Both the position numbers and the translations under genes were made by a program. Under the pieces are notes generated by a model, which had not been told where the DNA came from, did not search any database, and saw only the letters and a program-made list of their open reading frames with translations. A stretch of DNA of 64,000 bases, taken from assembly GCF_014323725.1 (NCBI RefSeq), contig NZ_JABVED010000019.1, positions 32,766-96,765 of the forward strand. The letters are read 5' to 3'. This DNA is from Actinokineospora xionganensis. GTDB lineage: Bacteria; Actinomycetota; Actinomycetes; Mycobacteriales; Pseudonocardiaceae. Below are positions 1 through 9,310 of this stretch, one piece after another; the stretch's first letter is position 1, and every line of letters starts with the position of its first letter.

Positions 1-36
1 GTGGCCGCCCCGGACCGTGTGGTCCAGGGCGGCCAC
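1..36 (-). terminator. Long hairpin downstream of rpsB
   Basis: Positions 1-16 and 21-36 pair over 16 bp with one mismatch (position 11) and a 4-nt loop (GTGT). The stem begins 12 nt beyond the rpsB stop codon. No T-run follows, as is common for actinobacterial intrinsic terminators. In most bacteria tsf follows rpsB, so this hairpin could be an attenuator or processing site in an rpsB-tsf transcript; the tsf side lies outside the window. Confidence 0.7.
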
Positions 37-48
37 CGCGAGCCGAGA

Positions 49-897
49 TCAGGACTCGGCGGGGGTTTCGGTCGCGGCCTCGACCGCGGCGACGGCCTGC
101 TCGCCGTCGGCGGCGGCGGTCTCGGCACCCTTGAGCAGCTCCTGCTCCCACTCGGCCAGCGGCTCGGTGGCAGCACCCGCTTCCGGCTTGTCGGCGCCGT
201 TGCGGGCACCCGAGCGCGCGATGAGACCGGCGGCGGCGGCCTCGGCCACCACCTTGGTCAGCAGCGCGGCGGAGCGGATCGCGTCGTCGTTACCCGGAAT
301 CGGGTAGTCGACCTCGTCCGGGTCGCAGTTGGTGTCGAGGATCGCCACGATCGGGATGTGCAGCTTGCGCGCCTCGCCGACCGCGATGTGCTCCTTCTTG
401 GTGTCCACGATCCAGATGGCGCTGGGAACGCGCGCCATGTCGCGGATACCGCCGAGGGTGCGGTCGAGCTTGTCCTTCTCGCGGGTCAGCATCAGGATCT
501 CTTTCTTGGTGAGACCCTGGAAGCCACCGGTCTGCTCCATCGACTCCAGCTCCTTGAGGCGCTGAAGACGCTTGTGCACGGTGGAGAAGTTGGTGAGCAT
601 GCCGCCCAGCCAGCGCTGGTTCACGTAGGGCATGCCGACGCGCAGCGCCTCGTTGGCGATGGCTTCCTGCGCCTGCTTCTTCGTGCCGACGAAAAGGATC
701 GAGCCGCCGTGGGCGACAGTCTCCTTGACGAACTCGTAGGCGCGGTCGATGTAGGTCAGGGTCTGCCGCAGGTCGATGATGTAGATACCGTTGCGGTCAG
801 TCAGGATGTAGCGCTTCATCTTCGGGTTCCAGCGGCGGGTCTGGTGCCCGAAGTGCACGCCGGAATCCAGCAGTTGCCTCATGGTGACGACGGCCAT
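49..897 (-). CDS. rpsB: 30S ribosomal protein S2
   Basis: Encodes S2, a late-assembling protein of the small ribosomal subunit that holds S1-like or mRNA-platform contacts. The 282-residue product starts [20 protein letters not shown] and contains the family hallmarks [36 protein letters not shown] and the C-terminal block [21 protein letters not shown]. After about residue 235 there is an Ala/Glu-rich tail typical of actinobacterial S2. The ATG at 897 is the only start that keeps the conserved N-terminus. The gene is read away from a divergent M23 peptidase gene, with about 356 bp of intergenic DNA acting as its upstream region, and is followed by the 1-36 hairpin. Confidence 0.98.
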   Translation of the reverse strand: MAVVTMRQLLDSGVHFGHQTRRWNPKMKRYILTDRNGIYIIDLRQTLTYIDRAYEFVKETVAHGGSILFVGTKKQAQEAIANEALRVGMPYVNQRWLGGMLTNFSTVHKRLQRLKELESMEQTGGFQGLTKKEILMLTREKDKLDRTLGGIRDMARVPSAIWIVDTKKEHIAVGEARKLHIPIVAILDTNCDPDEVDYPIPGNDDAIRSAALLTKVVAEAAAAGLIARSGARNGADKPEAGAATEPLAEWEQELLKGAETAAADGEQAVAAVEAATETPAES

Positions 898-1253
898 GGC
901 CGGGTTCGCACCTCTTCATTTCGGGCGCGCCGGGCGGTTGGGCCGTGGCGCGCGTACTCGGTTGTCGCCGCAGGTCGGTGACCTGCAGGCCCTGGTGCCG
1001 TGCGGATGGCCGAACCCGCTGTTGAGAACGGGACCGTCGACCACCCTTTGTGCCGCGGCTGCCACTTGCGGTGGCCGCGAACGCGCACTGGCACGCGAAG
1101 TCGCCTCATGTCGCCACGAGACGCGGGTCGAAGTGTACGCCGGTCAGGGTCGGAATCGAGAATCGGAGCCCGCGGTTATCCACAGGCCCCGTATTCATCC
1201 ACAGATCTGACCGACCCCTGGTGCCGCCGGGCCGCCCCCGGCAGGGTTGTCGT
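898..1253. promoter_or_regulatory. Divergent rpsB / M23 peptidase intergenic region
   Basis: This 356-bp stretch separates two divergent genes and must hold both promoters. I see no convincing CDS in it. It contains a perfect 7-bp inverted repeat with a GGT loop (GCAGGTC 970-976, GACCTGC 980-986), which on the minus strand would lie in the rpsB leader. It also holds two DnaA-box-like nonamers close to the M23 gene (listed separately). Precise -10/-35 elements could not be assigned with confidence. Confidence 0.5.
1176..1203 (+). promoter_or_regulatory. Pair of DnaA-box-like sites
   Basis: TTATCCACA at 1176-1184 is a perfect match to the classical DnaA box. TCATCCACA at 1195-1203 differs at one position; the two are in the same orientation, 19 bp apart. 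They lie about 50-80 bp upstream of the M23 peptidase start and 280-305 bp upstream of rpsB. Whether DnaA binds here is inference; single boxes occur by chance, a close pair less often. Confidence 0.45.
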
Positions 1254-1928
1254 ATGGGCCGCCACCAGCACGAACACCGCCGTCACCGCCTCCGCGCGGT
1301 GATCTTCGCGGCGCCGCTTGGGGCGCTGATGGGCGCAGTCTTGGGGGCTGTGGCGGCGGACTGGTCGTGGCAGGCGGGCGCAGGTCCGGCCACCGGTGTC
1401 GACGCCGCCACGTCCAGGGTCGCCCAGGTGGGCCCGGTCGGCGTGATCCCAGTCCGTCGAGTTCAGCCGCCCGAAGGTCCGGCCGAACCGCCGGATGACG
1501 GGCGGTTCTCCTGGCCGCTTCCCCCACCCCACGAGGTCGTGCGGCCGTTCCAAGCCCCATCGACGCCCTACGGGCCCGGTCACCGCGGTGTCGACCTGGC
1601 GAGCGCACCGGGAGCGCCGGTCCTCGCGGCGGGCGACGGGGTGGTGGTCTTCGCCGGGCGAGTCGTGGACCGCGAGGTCATCGCCATCGACCACGACGCC
1701 GGGTTGCGCACCGCGTACGAGCCCGTGGCGCCGTCGGTGGCGGCGGGAGCGCGGGTCCGTCGCGGCGAGCAGATCGGGGTGCTCACCCCCGGCCACCCTG
1801 GGTGCCCCGAGCTCGCCTGCCTGCACTGGAGCTTGCGCCGCGACGGGACATACCTGGAGCCCCTGTGGCTTATCCGCCCACCGAGGGTGCGGCTGCTCCC
1901 GCTGGAACCCGGGTGGGAGTCCGCCGCC
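1254..1928 (+). CDS. M23 family metallopeptidase (no in-frame stop near its natural end)
   Basis: A cell-envelope peptidase of the LytM/M23 family, expected to cut peptidoglycan cross-bridges or regulate amidases. The ATG at 1254 gives a basic His/Arg-rich N-terminus, then a hydrophobic segment (residues about 14-35, signal anchor) and the M23 domain from about residue 90: HRGVDL with the zinc-ligand His and Asp, and LHWSLRRDG, where the usual HxH-type motif appears as LHW, as in many actinobacterial homologues. The domain ends near base 1916, but the frame has no stop there: it stays open on the antisense strand of whiG to 2909. The coordinates given cover only the recognisable protein. M. 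tuberculosis has an M23 protein at the same place (Rv2891). Confidence 0.8.
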
Positions 1929-2849
1929 TCAGACTTCCGCGACCTCGAGGAGTTTCGCGCGCAGGCGGAGGACCGCCCGGGTGTGCAGCTGGCAGACCCG
2001 CGACTCGGTGACGCCGAGGACACGGCCGATCTCGGCGAGGGTGAGGTTCTCGAAGTAGTAGAGGGTGACCACGACCCGGTCTCGCTCGGCGAGCCTGCCG
2101 ATGGCCTCGGCGAGCTGGCGGCGGTTGTCCTGGTCGACGAGCAACGCAACCGGGTCCTCGGCGGTCTCGTCCTCGAGCGTGTCGGCCAGCGAGGTCGATC
2201 CCCGCCCGGCGGCGGCGAGCTCGTCGAGCGCGACGACGCTGGTGAGTTGGAGCTGGGCGTAGACGTCGCGCAGTTCACCGACGGTCAGGCCCAGTTCGCC
2301 CGCGAGTTCGGCGTCGTTGGGGGTGCGCTGCAGTTTGGCGCCGAGGCGTTCGATGCCGCGTTCGACCTCGCGGGCGCGGCCGCGGACGGTGCGCGGCACC
2401 CAGTCCTGGGCGCGCAGGTCGTCGAGGATCGCGCCGCGGATGCGCTGCATGGCGTAGGTCTCGAACTTGAGGCCGCGCTCCGGCTCGAACTTCTCGATGG
2501 CGTCGACCAGGCCGAAGATCCCGGACTGGATCAGGTCGGACACGTCGACGTGCGCGGGCAGGCCGGTGCCCACCCGTCCCGCCACGTACTTGACGAGCGG
2601 GGCGTAGTGCAGCACGAGCCGGTCCCTGAGCCCGTGCTCGCGCTGCTCGCCGAACTTGCGCCACAGGGCGACGATGCCCGCTTCGACGTCGTCGGCGGTG
2701 CGTTGGTCTCCGGGCAGCACTCCGGAGGTCTCGCCGGTCCCGAAGGAGACGGCGGTTCCGTTCACCGGGGGTCTCGATTCCGGGGACGGGGCCACCGGTG
2801 TCCGAGAACCTTCCCCGGTGTCACCGGGAACGGGGATGGGTTCGGTCAT
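1929..2849 (-). CDS. whiG: RNA polymerase sigma factor WhiG (FliA/sigma-28 class)
   Basis: A group 3 sigma factor of the FliA/WhiG lineage, which in Streptomyces triggers the switch from aerial hypha to spore chain. The 306-residue product has a disordered N-terminus of about 55 residues, then region 2 ([45 protein letters not shown]), region 3 ([18 protein letters not shown]) and region 4 ([41 protein letters not shown]). It overlaps the 3-prime end of xerC by 29 bp, implying translational coupling in a yraN-yifB-dprA-xerC-whiG unit. In Streptomyces WhiG is held inactive by RsiG with cyclic di-GMP; no rsiG is seen here, although a diguanylate cyclase lies near 57 kb. Mycobacteria lack this gene. 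Confidence 0.93.
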   Translation of the reverse strand: MTEPIPVPGDTGEGSRTPVAPSPESRPPVNGTAVSFGTGETSGVLPGDQRTADDVEAGIVALWRKFGEQREHGLRDRLVLHYAPLVKYVAGRVGTGLPAHVDVSDLIQSGIFGLVDAIEKFEPERGLKFETYAMQRIRGAILDDLRAQDWVPRTVRGRAREVERGIERLGAKLQRTPNDAELAGELGLTVGELRDVYAQLQLTSVVALDELAAAGRGSTSLADTLEDETAEDPVALLVDQDNRRQLAEAIGRLAERDRVVVTLYYFENLTLAEIGRVLGVTESRVCQLHTRAVLRLRAKLLEVAEV

Positions 2850-4008
2850 GGATCGCCTTCAGCCGTTCGACGGTCACGTGGGTGTAGAGCTGGGTCGTCG
2901 AGAGCGTAGCGTGACCAAGTAGCTCCTGGACGCTACGAAGGTCAGCACCCCCTTCGAGCAGGTGCGTAGCCGCGGAGTGACGAAGCCCGTGCGGGCCCAT
3001 GTCCGGCGCGCCCGAAACCGCCCCCAAAGCGTCGTGCACGATGCGCCGCACACTGGCTGGTTGAAGCCGTCCCCCACGGGTACCGAGCCACAGTGCCGGC
3101 GGGGAATCGTCGCTGGCAAGTGCCCGCCGACCCTGGTCGAGCCAGGTCGACACGGCCGCGGCGGCGGGAACACCGAACGGGACGGTCCGCTCTTTGCCGC
3201 CCTTGCCCATCACCCTGAGTACCCGCGAGCCGGAATCGACGTCGTCGACATCGAGCCCGCAGAGTTCCGATACCCGGATTCCGGTGGCGTACAGCAACTC
3301 CAACAGCGCGTGGTCACGCAGCGCCACCGGATCCAGTTGGGCCGCGCCCGCCGCCGACACCCGCATCAGCTCGGAGGCCTGATCCTGCCGCAACACCGAC
3401 GGCAGTGTCCGATGCCGCACCGGCGCCACCAGCCGCGACCCGGGGTCGACGTCGAGGTGCTCGCGCCGCAGCGCCCACGCGGTGAACGTCCGCGCCGAGG
3501 CCGACCGCCTGGCCATCGTCGTCCGACTCGCCCCCGCCCCCAACTGCGCCGCCAACCACCCACGCAGCCCTTCAAGATCAAGGCCGACGCCGCGCAGACC
3601 CGCCCCTGCCGCTCGCTCGACGCCGCCATCACCGACGTCATGGCGGTCGTCGTCGGCATCCCCGCCGACACCGGGGTTGTCGTCGCCCGCGTCGCCACGA
3701 TCACCATCGCCGGTGTCGGGCCCACCGGCGGAGTCGCCCGCGGATCCGTCACCTGATTCGGCGAAGCCGTCGAGGAGGCCGTGGAGGTGTCCGAGCAACG
3801 AGACCGCGTCGCCGACGTAGGCGCGGACGGTGTGGGGGGACAGACCCCTTTCCAATGCCAGATGGCGTTCGTAGTCGGTCAAAACCGTGCGAACCCCGCC
3901 CGGCAGCGCGGATCGGACCCGGTGGAGGTCGACCCGGCTTGATCCGGTGGAGGCGCGAGGCACCCCTTGACGCTGCGCCATGGCGGGGCTCGGGTCAAGC
4001 ATCGCCAC
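2821..4008 (-). CDS. xerC: Tyrosine recombinase XerC with an acidic insert
   Basis: A site-specific tyrosine recombinase that, with XerD, resolves chromosome dimers at dif. The C-terminal catalytic domain is complete: Arg245 ([12 protein letters not shown]), Lys in GKGGKER (269-275), His340/Arg343 ([13 protein letters not shown]), His366 (LLGHATLS) and nucleophile Tyr375. The N-terminal core-binding domain is split by about 58 residues (82-140) rich in Asp and Gly, which lengthens the protein to 395 residues against about 300 usually. The start at 4008 leaves 4 nt after the dprA stop; Met3 or Met10 are alternatives. The locus position next to dprA and whiG matches XerC of other actinobacteria (Rv2894c context). 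Confidence 0.92.
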   Translation of the reverse strand: MAMLDPSPAMAQRQGVPRASTGSSRVDLHRVRSALPGGVRTVLTDYERHLALERGLSPHTVRAYVGDAVSLLGHLHGLLDGFAESGDGSAGDSAGGPDTGDGDRGDAGDDNPGVGGDADDDRHDVGDGGVERAAGAGLRGVGLDLEGLRGWLAAQLGAGASRTTMARRSASARTFTAWALRREHLDVDPGSRLVAPVRHRTLPSVLRQDQASELMRVSAAGAAQLDPVALRDHALLELLYATGIRVSELCGLDVDDVDSGSRVLRVMGKGGKERTVPFGVPAAAAVSTWLDQGRRALASDDSPPALWLGTRGGRLQPASVRRIVHDALGAVSGAPDMGPHGLRHSAATHLLEGGADLRSVQELLGHATLSTTQLYTHVTVERLKAIHDRTHPRSR

Positions 4009-4012
4009 GCGG

Positions 4013-5146
4013 TCATGATCGAAGTCGGCGCCACCCTTCCTCGCCTCGGGCGGCGAGTCCGGTGAGCTCCAACTCCGGCAGCAACGCTCTGACCCGCGAC
4101 AACGGCACTCCCGATGCCGAAGAGACCTGTTCCGGGCTCAGCCCGCCACGCGTTTTCAGTGCTTCGTGCACACGGAGAGCCTGATCACCCAACCCGTCGG
4201 TGGACCGCCTCGGTTTCTCCCGGGGCGCGACGAGGTCCGCGCCGACCTGCCCGACCGCCTCCAGGATCTCCGGGACCGAACACACCACGGTGGCGGCCCC
4301 GAGCCGCAGGAGTTCGTGGCAGCCGAGCGACATCGCCGAGCCGATCGGGCCGGGGACCGCCAGCACGACCTTGCCCAGGGCGGCCGCCGTCGACGCCGTG
4401 TTCCGCGCCCCGCTGCGCACGCCCGCCTCGACGACGACCGTGCCCGCGCTCAGCGCCGCGATCAGCCGGTTGCGCACCAGGAACCGGTGTTTGGCGGGCG
4501 GCGTGCCCGGCGGGTACTCGCTGATCACCGCGCCGGTGTCGGCGATCCGGTCGAGCAGCCGCGAGTGCGCCGCCGGGTATCGGACGTCGACTCCGCAGCC
4601 GAGCACCGCGATGGTCGCGCCTTCGGCGCCGAGCGCGCCCCGGTGGGCGGCGCCGTCGATGCCGTACGCGGCGCCGGCGACGACCGTCGCGCCCGCCTCG
4701 GCCAGCCCGTAGCCGAACTCGGTGGCGACGTGTTCGCCGTAGCTCGTCGCGGCCCGGGCCCCGATGACGGACACGGCACGCTGCAGGGCGTCGTCGAGCG
4801 CGACCGGGCCGCGCACCCACAGCGCGAGCGGCGGCCCCGCCCAGCGCAGGCCACGCCCGCACGCGTGGTGCAGGGCGAGCAGTGGCCAGCCGGGCCACTC
4901 CTGGTCCTCCGGAATGACCAGCCGCGCACCGGCCGCCGCCGCGTTCTCGAGGTCGGCTTCGGCGCGGTCGCGTGCGCTGCGGGCCGAGGTCTCGTCGCGA
5001 ACGGCGTCCGGCACCTCCCCCGCCTTGACCCGCGCCGCGGCCTGCACCGGCCCGAGCGCCTCGACGAACATCGACAACGCCGCCGCGGGTGGCTCGGCGA
5101 CACCCAGGAGGTAGGCACGAGCGGCTCGAACAGCATCGATCGTCAT
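4013..5146 (-). CDS. dprA: DNA-processing protein DprA
   Basis: DprA/Smf loads RecA onto incoming single-stranded DNA during transformation. The 377-residue product carries a helical SAM-like N-terminus, the Rossmann-fold core ([47 protein letters not shown] begins near residue 130) and a C-terminal winged-helix domain (about 315-377, [24 protein letters not shown]). The ATG at 5146 overlaps the stop of a 27-codon upstream ORF as ATGA; an upstream ATG at 5161 is possible but has a poorer context. It is in series with yifB and xerC, the conserved actinobacterial arrangement (Rv2896c). Confidence 0.94.
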   Translation of the reverse strand: MTIDAVRAARAYLLGVAEPPAAALSMFVEALGPVQAAARVKAGEVPDAVRDETSARSARDRAEADLENAAAAGARLVIPEDQEWPGWPLLALHHACGRGLRWAGPPLALWVRGPVALDDALQRAVSVIGARAATSYGEHVATEFGYGLAEAGATVVAGAAYGIDGAAHRGALGAEGATIAVLGCGVDVRYPAAHSRLLDRIADTGAVISEYPPGTPPAKHRFLVRNRLIAALSAGTVVVEAGVRSGARNTASTAAALGKVVLAVPGPIGSAMSLGCHELLRLGAATVVCSVPEILEAVGQVGADLVAPREKPRRSTDGLGDQALRVHEALKTRGGLSPEQVSSASGVPLSRVRALLPELELTGLAARGEEGWRRLRS

Positions 5147-5226
5147 TCCCTTCCCCCGCAAATCCCTGTCAGCAAAGGGAATCGATCCGGTTGCCTTGTT
5201 TGATCCTTCGTACGAAAGCTATTCAT
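5143..5226 (-). CDS. Possible 27-residue leader ORF upstream of dprA
   Basis: On the minus strand an ATG at 5226 follows an AAGGA ribosome-binding site 6 nt away and opens a 27-codon frame (MNSFRTKDQTRQPD...) that ends in TGA sharing two bases with the dprA ATG (ATGA). The stretch 5160-5262 is noticeably AT-richer than its neighbours and separates yifB from dprA, genes that are usually tightly packed. The product resembles nothing I recognise. It may be a translated leader that couples dprA translation, or a chance frame in a promoter region. Confidence 0.4.
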   Translation of the reverse strand: MNSFRTKDQTRQPDRFPLLTGICGGRE

Positions 5227-5263
5227 CGATGTTCCTTTACAAAGTCGTTTCCTGGCAAGGAGT

Positions 5264-6775
5264 TCACGCCGACCGCCGGTCCCGAAACTCAAGCGCGGCC
5301 GCGACATGGTCCGGGGTGGGGGTTGCCGACTCCGCCAGGTCGGCGAGGGTCCAGGCGATGCGAAGGCAGCGGTCGGCGCCCCGGGCGGTGAGGGCGCCGG
5401 TGTTGAGGCTTCGGTCGAGCAGCGCGGTGGTGTCGCGGGGTAAGGCGAAGGCACGGCGAAGGACCGGGCCCGGTGCTTCGGAGTTGGTCCGCCAGCCGTA
5501 GGCCGACCAACGCGTGCCCGCCCGGTCGCGGGCTTGCTCGACCCGCTCACGAACCGTGGCGGTGGACTCCGGCTCGGTGTCGCCCGCCCGGGACATGGCG
5601 GTGATCGGTCGCATCCGCACGCGTAGGTCGACCCGGTCCAGCAGCGGACCGGAAAGCCTTGCCAGATAACGACGTCTGGCATGCGGAGCGCACACGCAGT
5701 CCGCTTCCCGCGACGGCGCGCAGGGGCAGGGATTGGTGGCCAGGACCAGTTGGAAGGCAGCCGGGTAACGGACGACGCCGTCGCGCCGGGCAAGCCGGAT
5801 CTCGCCTTCCTCCAGTGCGGTCCGCAGCGCTTCGAGGCGGTTCGGGGCGAACTCGCAGGCCTCGTCCAAGAAGAGAATTCCCCTGTGCGCCTTGCTGATC
5901 GCTCCGGGCTTGGCCAAGCCGACGCCACCGCCGACGAGCGCGGGCACGGACGTCGTGTGGTGTGGCGCGATGAAGGGAGGAAGGGTGATCAGGGGTGACT
6001 CGGCGGCCAGGTCGCCGGAGACCGAGTGGATGGCGGTGACTTCGAGCGCTTGTTCGCGGTCGAGCGGGGGCAGCAAGCCGGGCAGGCGTTTGGCGAGCAT
6101 GGTCTTGCCCGTCCCGGGTGGCCCCGCGAGGAGCAGGTTGTGCCCACCGGCCGCCGCGACTTCCAGGGCCCACCGTGCCTCGGGCTGGCCGAGCACGTCC
6201 GCGAGGTCAGGAGGCGCCGCTCCGGTTTCGGCGGTGAGCGGCTCGGGCCGGGCCAGTTCGCCCTCGCCCCGAGCCCAGACGAGGACATCTGTGAGGCAGT
6301 CGGCGCCGTAGACCTCCAGCCCGCCGACCAGCGACGCTTCCGCCATGGCAGCCATGGGAACGATCGCCCGGCGCAACCCGGAACGGCGGGCCGCGAGCAT
6401 GCAGGGCAGGACGCCCCGGACCGTGCGCAGCCTGCCGTCGAGCGCGAGTTCGCCGAGGAGGACGGTGCCCGCCAGCAACTCCGGCGGCGCCTTGCGGTCG
6501 GCGACCAGGACGGACAGCGCGAGCGCGAGGTCGTAGCCGGAGCCACCCTTGGGGAGGGCGGCGGGCGAGAGGCCAAGGGTGACCAGCTGATCAGGCCACT
6601 GCAGCCCACTGTTGCGCACCGCGGCGCGAACCCGGTCTTTGGCTTCGTTGAGGGAGGCGTCGGGCAGGCCGACGATGGTTGTTTTGGGCTTGCCGCCACC
6701 GATATCGGCCTCGATCTCGACGGTGATCCCGTCGACGCCGAACAGTGCGATCGACCAGGCGCGGGCAAGGACCAT
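5264..6775 (-). CDS. YifB/ComM family Mg-chelatase-like AAA+ ATPase
   Basis: An AAA+ helicase-like protein; the ComM homologue promotes branch migration during natural transformation. Visible parts are the N-terminal ChlI-like/Lon-S5-fold domain (GLPDASLNEAKDRVRAAVRNSG), Walker A GPPGTGKTMLAKRLPGLLP, Walker B ILFLDEACEFAP, the Cys-rich loop NPCPCAPSREADCVCAPHARRRY and the sensor/lid region with LLDRVDLRV. The ATG at 6775 begins the conserved MVLARAWSIALFGVDG; a TTG five codons earlier is possible. It sits between yraN and dprA, as in M. tuberculosis Rv2897c, suggesting a DNA-uptake or recombination function. Confidence 0.93.
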   Translation of the reverse strand: MVLARAWSIALFGVDGITVEIEADIGGGKPKTTIVGLPDASLNEAKDRVRAAVRNSGLQWPDQLVTLGLSPAALPKGGSGYDLALALSVLVADRKAPPELLAGTVLLGELALDGRLRTVRGVLPCMLAARRSGLRRAIVPMAAMAEASLVGGLEVYGADCLTDVLVWARGEGELARPEPLTAETGAAPPDLADVLGQPEARWALEVAAAGGHNLLLAGPPGTGKTMLAKRLPGLLPPLDREQALEVTAIHSVSGDLAAESPLITLPPFIAPHHTTSVPALVGGGVGLAKPGAISKAHRGILFLDEACEFAPNRLEALRTALEEGEIRLARRDGVVRYPAAFQLVLATNPCPCAPSREADCVCAPHARRRYLARLSGPLLDRVDLRVRMRPITAMSRAGDTEPESTATVRERVEQARDRAGTRWSAYGWRTNSEAPGPVLRRAFALPRDTTALLDRSLNTGALTARGADRCLRIAWTLADLAESATPTPDHVAAALEFRDRRSA

Positions 6776-6869
6776 CAGGCCACGCCCCAAAGGGAAGTGA
6801 GCATGGGTCGAACCGTGATGGGGAGGGCGCTGGAACCGGAGTCCACCGTCATGGGCACACGGCCGCGCA

Positions 6870-7226
6870 TCAGAAGGCTGCCTTGAGGTGGCGGATCTCC
6901 GGTGTCCCGCCCGGCGCCCACAGGACCGACACGATGTCGAAGCGCGTTTCGCACGGCAGGAGGCCGTGGTCGACGCGCCAGCGGGTGGCGAGACGGCGGA
7001 TCCGGGCGGCTTTGGCGTCCGTCACCGACTCGGTGGGGGTGCCGTACACGGTGGAGGTTCGGGTCTTGACCTCACAGACCACGAGCCGGGTGCGGTCGGT
7101 GAGGATCAGGTCCAGTTCGCCCTGGCGGCAGCGCCAGTTGCGGTCCAGCAGGACCAGGCCGGTGCTCTCCAGGTACCTGGCCGCGAGGTCTTCGCCTTGG
7201 GTGCCTAGGTCGAGATGGGCGGGCAT
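6870..7226 (-). CDS. YraN/UPF0102 family endonuclease-like protein
   Basis: A 118-residue protein of the UPF0102 family, a small restriction-endonuclease-fold group. Visible are LGTQGEDLAARYLESTGLVLLDRNWRCRQGELDLILTD with the Glu/Asp of the nuclease core, then VVCEVKTRT, the E-x-K element. Biochemical function is unsettled; the family travels with yifB, dprA and rnhB, suggesting DNA repair or recombination. The gene leads the yraN-yifB-dprA-xerC-whiG string and starts after a terminator hairpin that closes the preceding lepB-rnhB operon. Confidence 0.9.
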   Translation of the reverse strand: MPAHLDLGTQGEDLAARYLESTGLVLLDRNWRCRQGELDLILTDRTRLVVCEVKTRTSTVYGTPTESVTDAKAARIRRLATRWRVDHGLLPCETRFDIVSVLWAPGGTPEIRHLKAAF

Positions 7227-7324
7227 GGTGCTCCAGTCGGGATCGAGTGGTGTCGATCTCGACGGTGTCGCACCTCAGGGCCCGGCGGGAGTGCCCGGTG
7301 GTGACCTGTGGATTCGTGTGGACA

Positions 7325-7350
7325 GACCCGGAGAAGTCGATCTCCGGGTC
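7325..7350 (-). terminator. Terminator of the lepB-rnhB-DUF2469 operon
   Basis: A perfect 10-bp stem (GACCCGGAGA 7325-7334, TCTCCGGGTC 7341-7350) with a 6-nt loop lies 22 nt past the stop of the DUF2469 gene and before yraN. A long U-tract is absent, as is usual in high-GC actinobacteria. Confidence 0.7.
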
Positions 7351-7372
7351 ACTTCTTTGTCGCTCGCTTGTG

Positions 7373-7696
7373 CTAGGTGCCGAACGGGCCGTCTTCGGGC
7401 AGTCGCAGGTCCGGCTTGTCGAGTTCCTCGACGTTGACGTCCTTGAAGGTGATCACCCGGACGTTCTTCACGAACCTCGCGGGCCGGTACATGTCCCACA
7501 CCCAGGCGTCGGACATGCGTACTTCGAAATAGACCTCGCCGTCGGCGTCGCGTACCTGGACGTCGACGCCGTTGGCCAGGTAGAAACGTCGCTCGGTTTC
7601 CACCACGTAGGCGAACTGTCCGACGATGTCGCGGTACTCCCGGTAGAGCGACAGCTCCATCTCGGTCTCGTACTTCTCGAGATCCTCCGCGCTCAT
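7373..7696 (-). CDS. DUF2469 family protein
   Basis: A 107-residue acidic cytosolic protein of DUF2469, conserved throughout actinobacteria directly downstream of rnhB (Rv2901c in M. tuberculosis). It begins MSAEDLEKYETEMELSLYRE, preceded by a strong AGGAGG ribosome-binding site, which is why the ATG at 7696 is chosen over upstream in-frame codons. The repeated aromatic/acidic pattern (YRDIVGQFAYVVETERRFYLAN) is typical. No catalytic motif is seen and its role is unknown. Confidence 0.92.
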   Translation of the reverse strand: MSAEDLEKYETEMELSLYREYRDIVGQFAYVVETERRFYLANGVDVQVRDADGEVYFEVRMSDAWVWDMYRPARFVKNVRVITFKDVNVEELDKPDLRLPEDGPFGT

Positions 7697-7730
7697 GTGC
7701 CGCGCGCCCCTCCTGGTCGTGATGTCCCGC

Positions 7731-8468
7731 TCACTGCGGTGGTCCACCATTCTGAACCACGGCCGCCGCGGCCACACTCAGCGCCACCCGGTGTGGCGCG
7801 CGCAGGCCGTGGGCCAAGCCCGCCGCGGCTACGTTGGCGAAGGACCAGCGGTGCTCGTGGCTTGGTCCGTGCTCATCCAACGCGGCGGTGTGGATACCGG
7901 TGCAGTAGCCCTTGTGAACATCGAATCGATACTGCGGCAACTGGTCGTGCAAGTCCTCCATGATGCGGTCCCGGGTGACTTTCGCCAAGACCGACGCGGC
8001 CGCGACGCACGCCGCGGCCTGGTCGCCCTTGAGGACGGGCACGCTCGGGGCCGTCAGGCCCGGCACGCGGAAGCCGTCGACCAGCACGTACCCGGGGTGG
8101 GTGCCGAGCCGGGCGACCGCGCGCCGCATGCCTTCGATGTTGGCGACGTGGACGCCCATCCGGTCGACCTCGGCGGTCGGCACGACGACCACCGCGTAGT
8201 CGACGGCACGCTTCTTGACCAGGTCGAACATCCGGTCGCGCGCCGCCGCCGTCATCAGCTTGGAGTCGGTGAGCCCGTCGAGCCGCTCGGCGTCGCCGGG
8301 GCGCAGGACGCAGGAGGCGATGACCAGCGGGCCCGCGCACGCGCCGCGGCCCGCCTCGTCGACGCCCGCCACCGGCCCGAGGCCTCGGCGGTGCAACGCG
8401 GCCTGCAGGCTCCAGTTGCCCGCGTCGCGGCGGACCACGGCGCGGGGTGGGCGCAGGAAGGCGGTCAC
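7731..8468 (-). CDS. rnhB: Ribonuclease HII
   Basis: RNase HII removes RNA from RNA/DNA hybrids and single ribonucleotides misincorporated in DNA. The 245-residue product has the signature [17 protein letters not shown] with the first two catalytic acidic residues, LTDSKLM, the third in the block IEGMRRAV...VLVDGF, and [11 protein letters not shown]. The GTG start at 8468 overlaps the stop of the preceding lepB copy as GTGA, indicating coupled translation. A longer frame continues upstream antisense-like through lepB and is not used. Confidence 0.95.
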   Translation of the reverse strand: MTAFLRPPRAVVRRDAGNWSLQAALHRRGLGPVAGVDEAGRGACAGPLVIASCVLRPGDAERLDGLTDSKLMTAAARDRMFDLVKKRAVDYAVVVVPTAEVDRMGVHVANIEGMRRAVARLGTHPGYVLVDGFRVPGLTAPSVPVLKGDQAAACVAAASVLAKVTRDRIMEDLHDQLPQYRFDVHKGYCTGIHTAALDEHGPSHEHRWSFANVAAAGLAHGLRAPHRVALSVAAAAVVQNGGPPQ

Positions 8469-9301
8469 CGGGGCCTCACCAGGGTGCGCACGCGCCGACC
8501 CAGCCACAGCGTCGGCCACGCCGCCGCGATGCCGAGGCCCGCGGGGATGCCGGTCTGCCACGCCGGCGCGGACAGTGCCTGCGAGTTGTGGTCGCCGACA
8601 CCCTGCCACCGCGAAGGCGGCAGGATGATCGCCCGCACCTTGCCGATCACGTTGTCCACCGGCACCAGTCCGTTTCCGCCGCCGCCGCCCTGGCTGCGCG
8701 AGTCGCCCGAGTTGTTGCGGTTGTCGCCCATCACGAACAGCATGCCCCGCGGAACCGTGATCGGACCGAACTGCGCCTGCTTGGGATCGCCGATGGAGGT
8801 GTCCCAGAAGATGTACGGCTCGTCGAGCGGCTTCCCGTCGACGAGTACCCGGTTCTGCTCGTCGCAGCACTTGATCGTCTGACCGCCGACCGCGGCGATC
8901 CGCTTGACGACGTCGTCCTCGTCGGGCGCCGCGAGCCCGAACAGCCCGCCGATGCTCTCCAGCCAGCTCACCACCACCTTGTCCGACCGCGAGGAGGTGA
9001 ACTCGGGGCGGTTCCAGGTGGCGGGCCGCTTGAACACGACGACTTCGCCGACCTCCGGCTCACCGAAGGTGTAGACGAGCTTGTCGACCAGGACCCGGTC
9101 GCCGTAGCAGCCCGGGCAGCCGTGCAGCGTCTGCTCCATCGACGCCGACGGGATCACGAAGACCCGCGCCAGGAACGTTTGGATCAGAAACGTCAGAACC
9201 AGCGCGACCGCGATGAGGATCGGCAGTTCCTGCCAGAAGGGCCGCCTCTTCTTGCTCTTGCGCGGTTTCGGCTCATCCTCGTCGAGGGGTTGGTCGGACA
9301 C
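8465..9301 (-). CDS. lepB: Type I signal peptidase, copy A
   Basis: Cleaves signal peptides of exported pre-proteins outside the membrane. The 278-residue product has a basic cytosolic start (PRKSKKRR), one transmembrane helix (about 26-44), box B with catalytic Ser54 ([10 protein letters not shown]), the general-base Lys133 ([11 protein letters not shown]) and the [11 protein letters not shown] box at 192-202. A second hydrophobic stretch near the C-terminus ([19 protein letters not shown]) may form another membrane helix. It has a short insert with CPGC and CCDEQN cysteines. The last of three tandem copies; its C-terminal coding sequence is nearly identical to that of copy B. GTG start at 9301. 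Confidence 0.94.
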   Translation of the reverse strand: MSDQPLDEDEPKPRKSKKRRPFWQELPILIAVALVLTFLIQTFLARVFVIPSASMEQTLHGCPGCYGDRVLVDKLVYTFGEPEVGEVVVFKRPATWNRPEFTSSRSDKVVVSWLESIGGLFGLAAPDEDDVVKRIAAVGGQTIKCCDEQNRVLVDGKPLDEPYIFWDTSIGDPKQAQFGPITVPRGMLFVMGDNRNNSGDSRSQGGGGGNGLVPVDNVIGKVRAIILPPSRWQGVGDHNSQALSAPAWQTGIPAGLGIAAAWPTLWLGRRVRTLVRPR

Positions 9302-9310
9302 CGATCAAGC

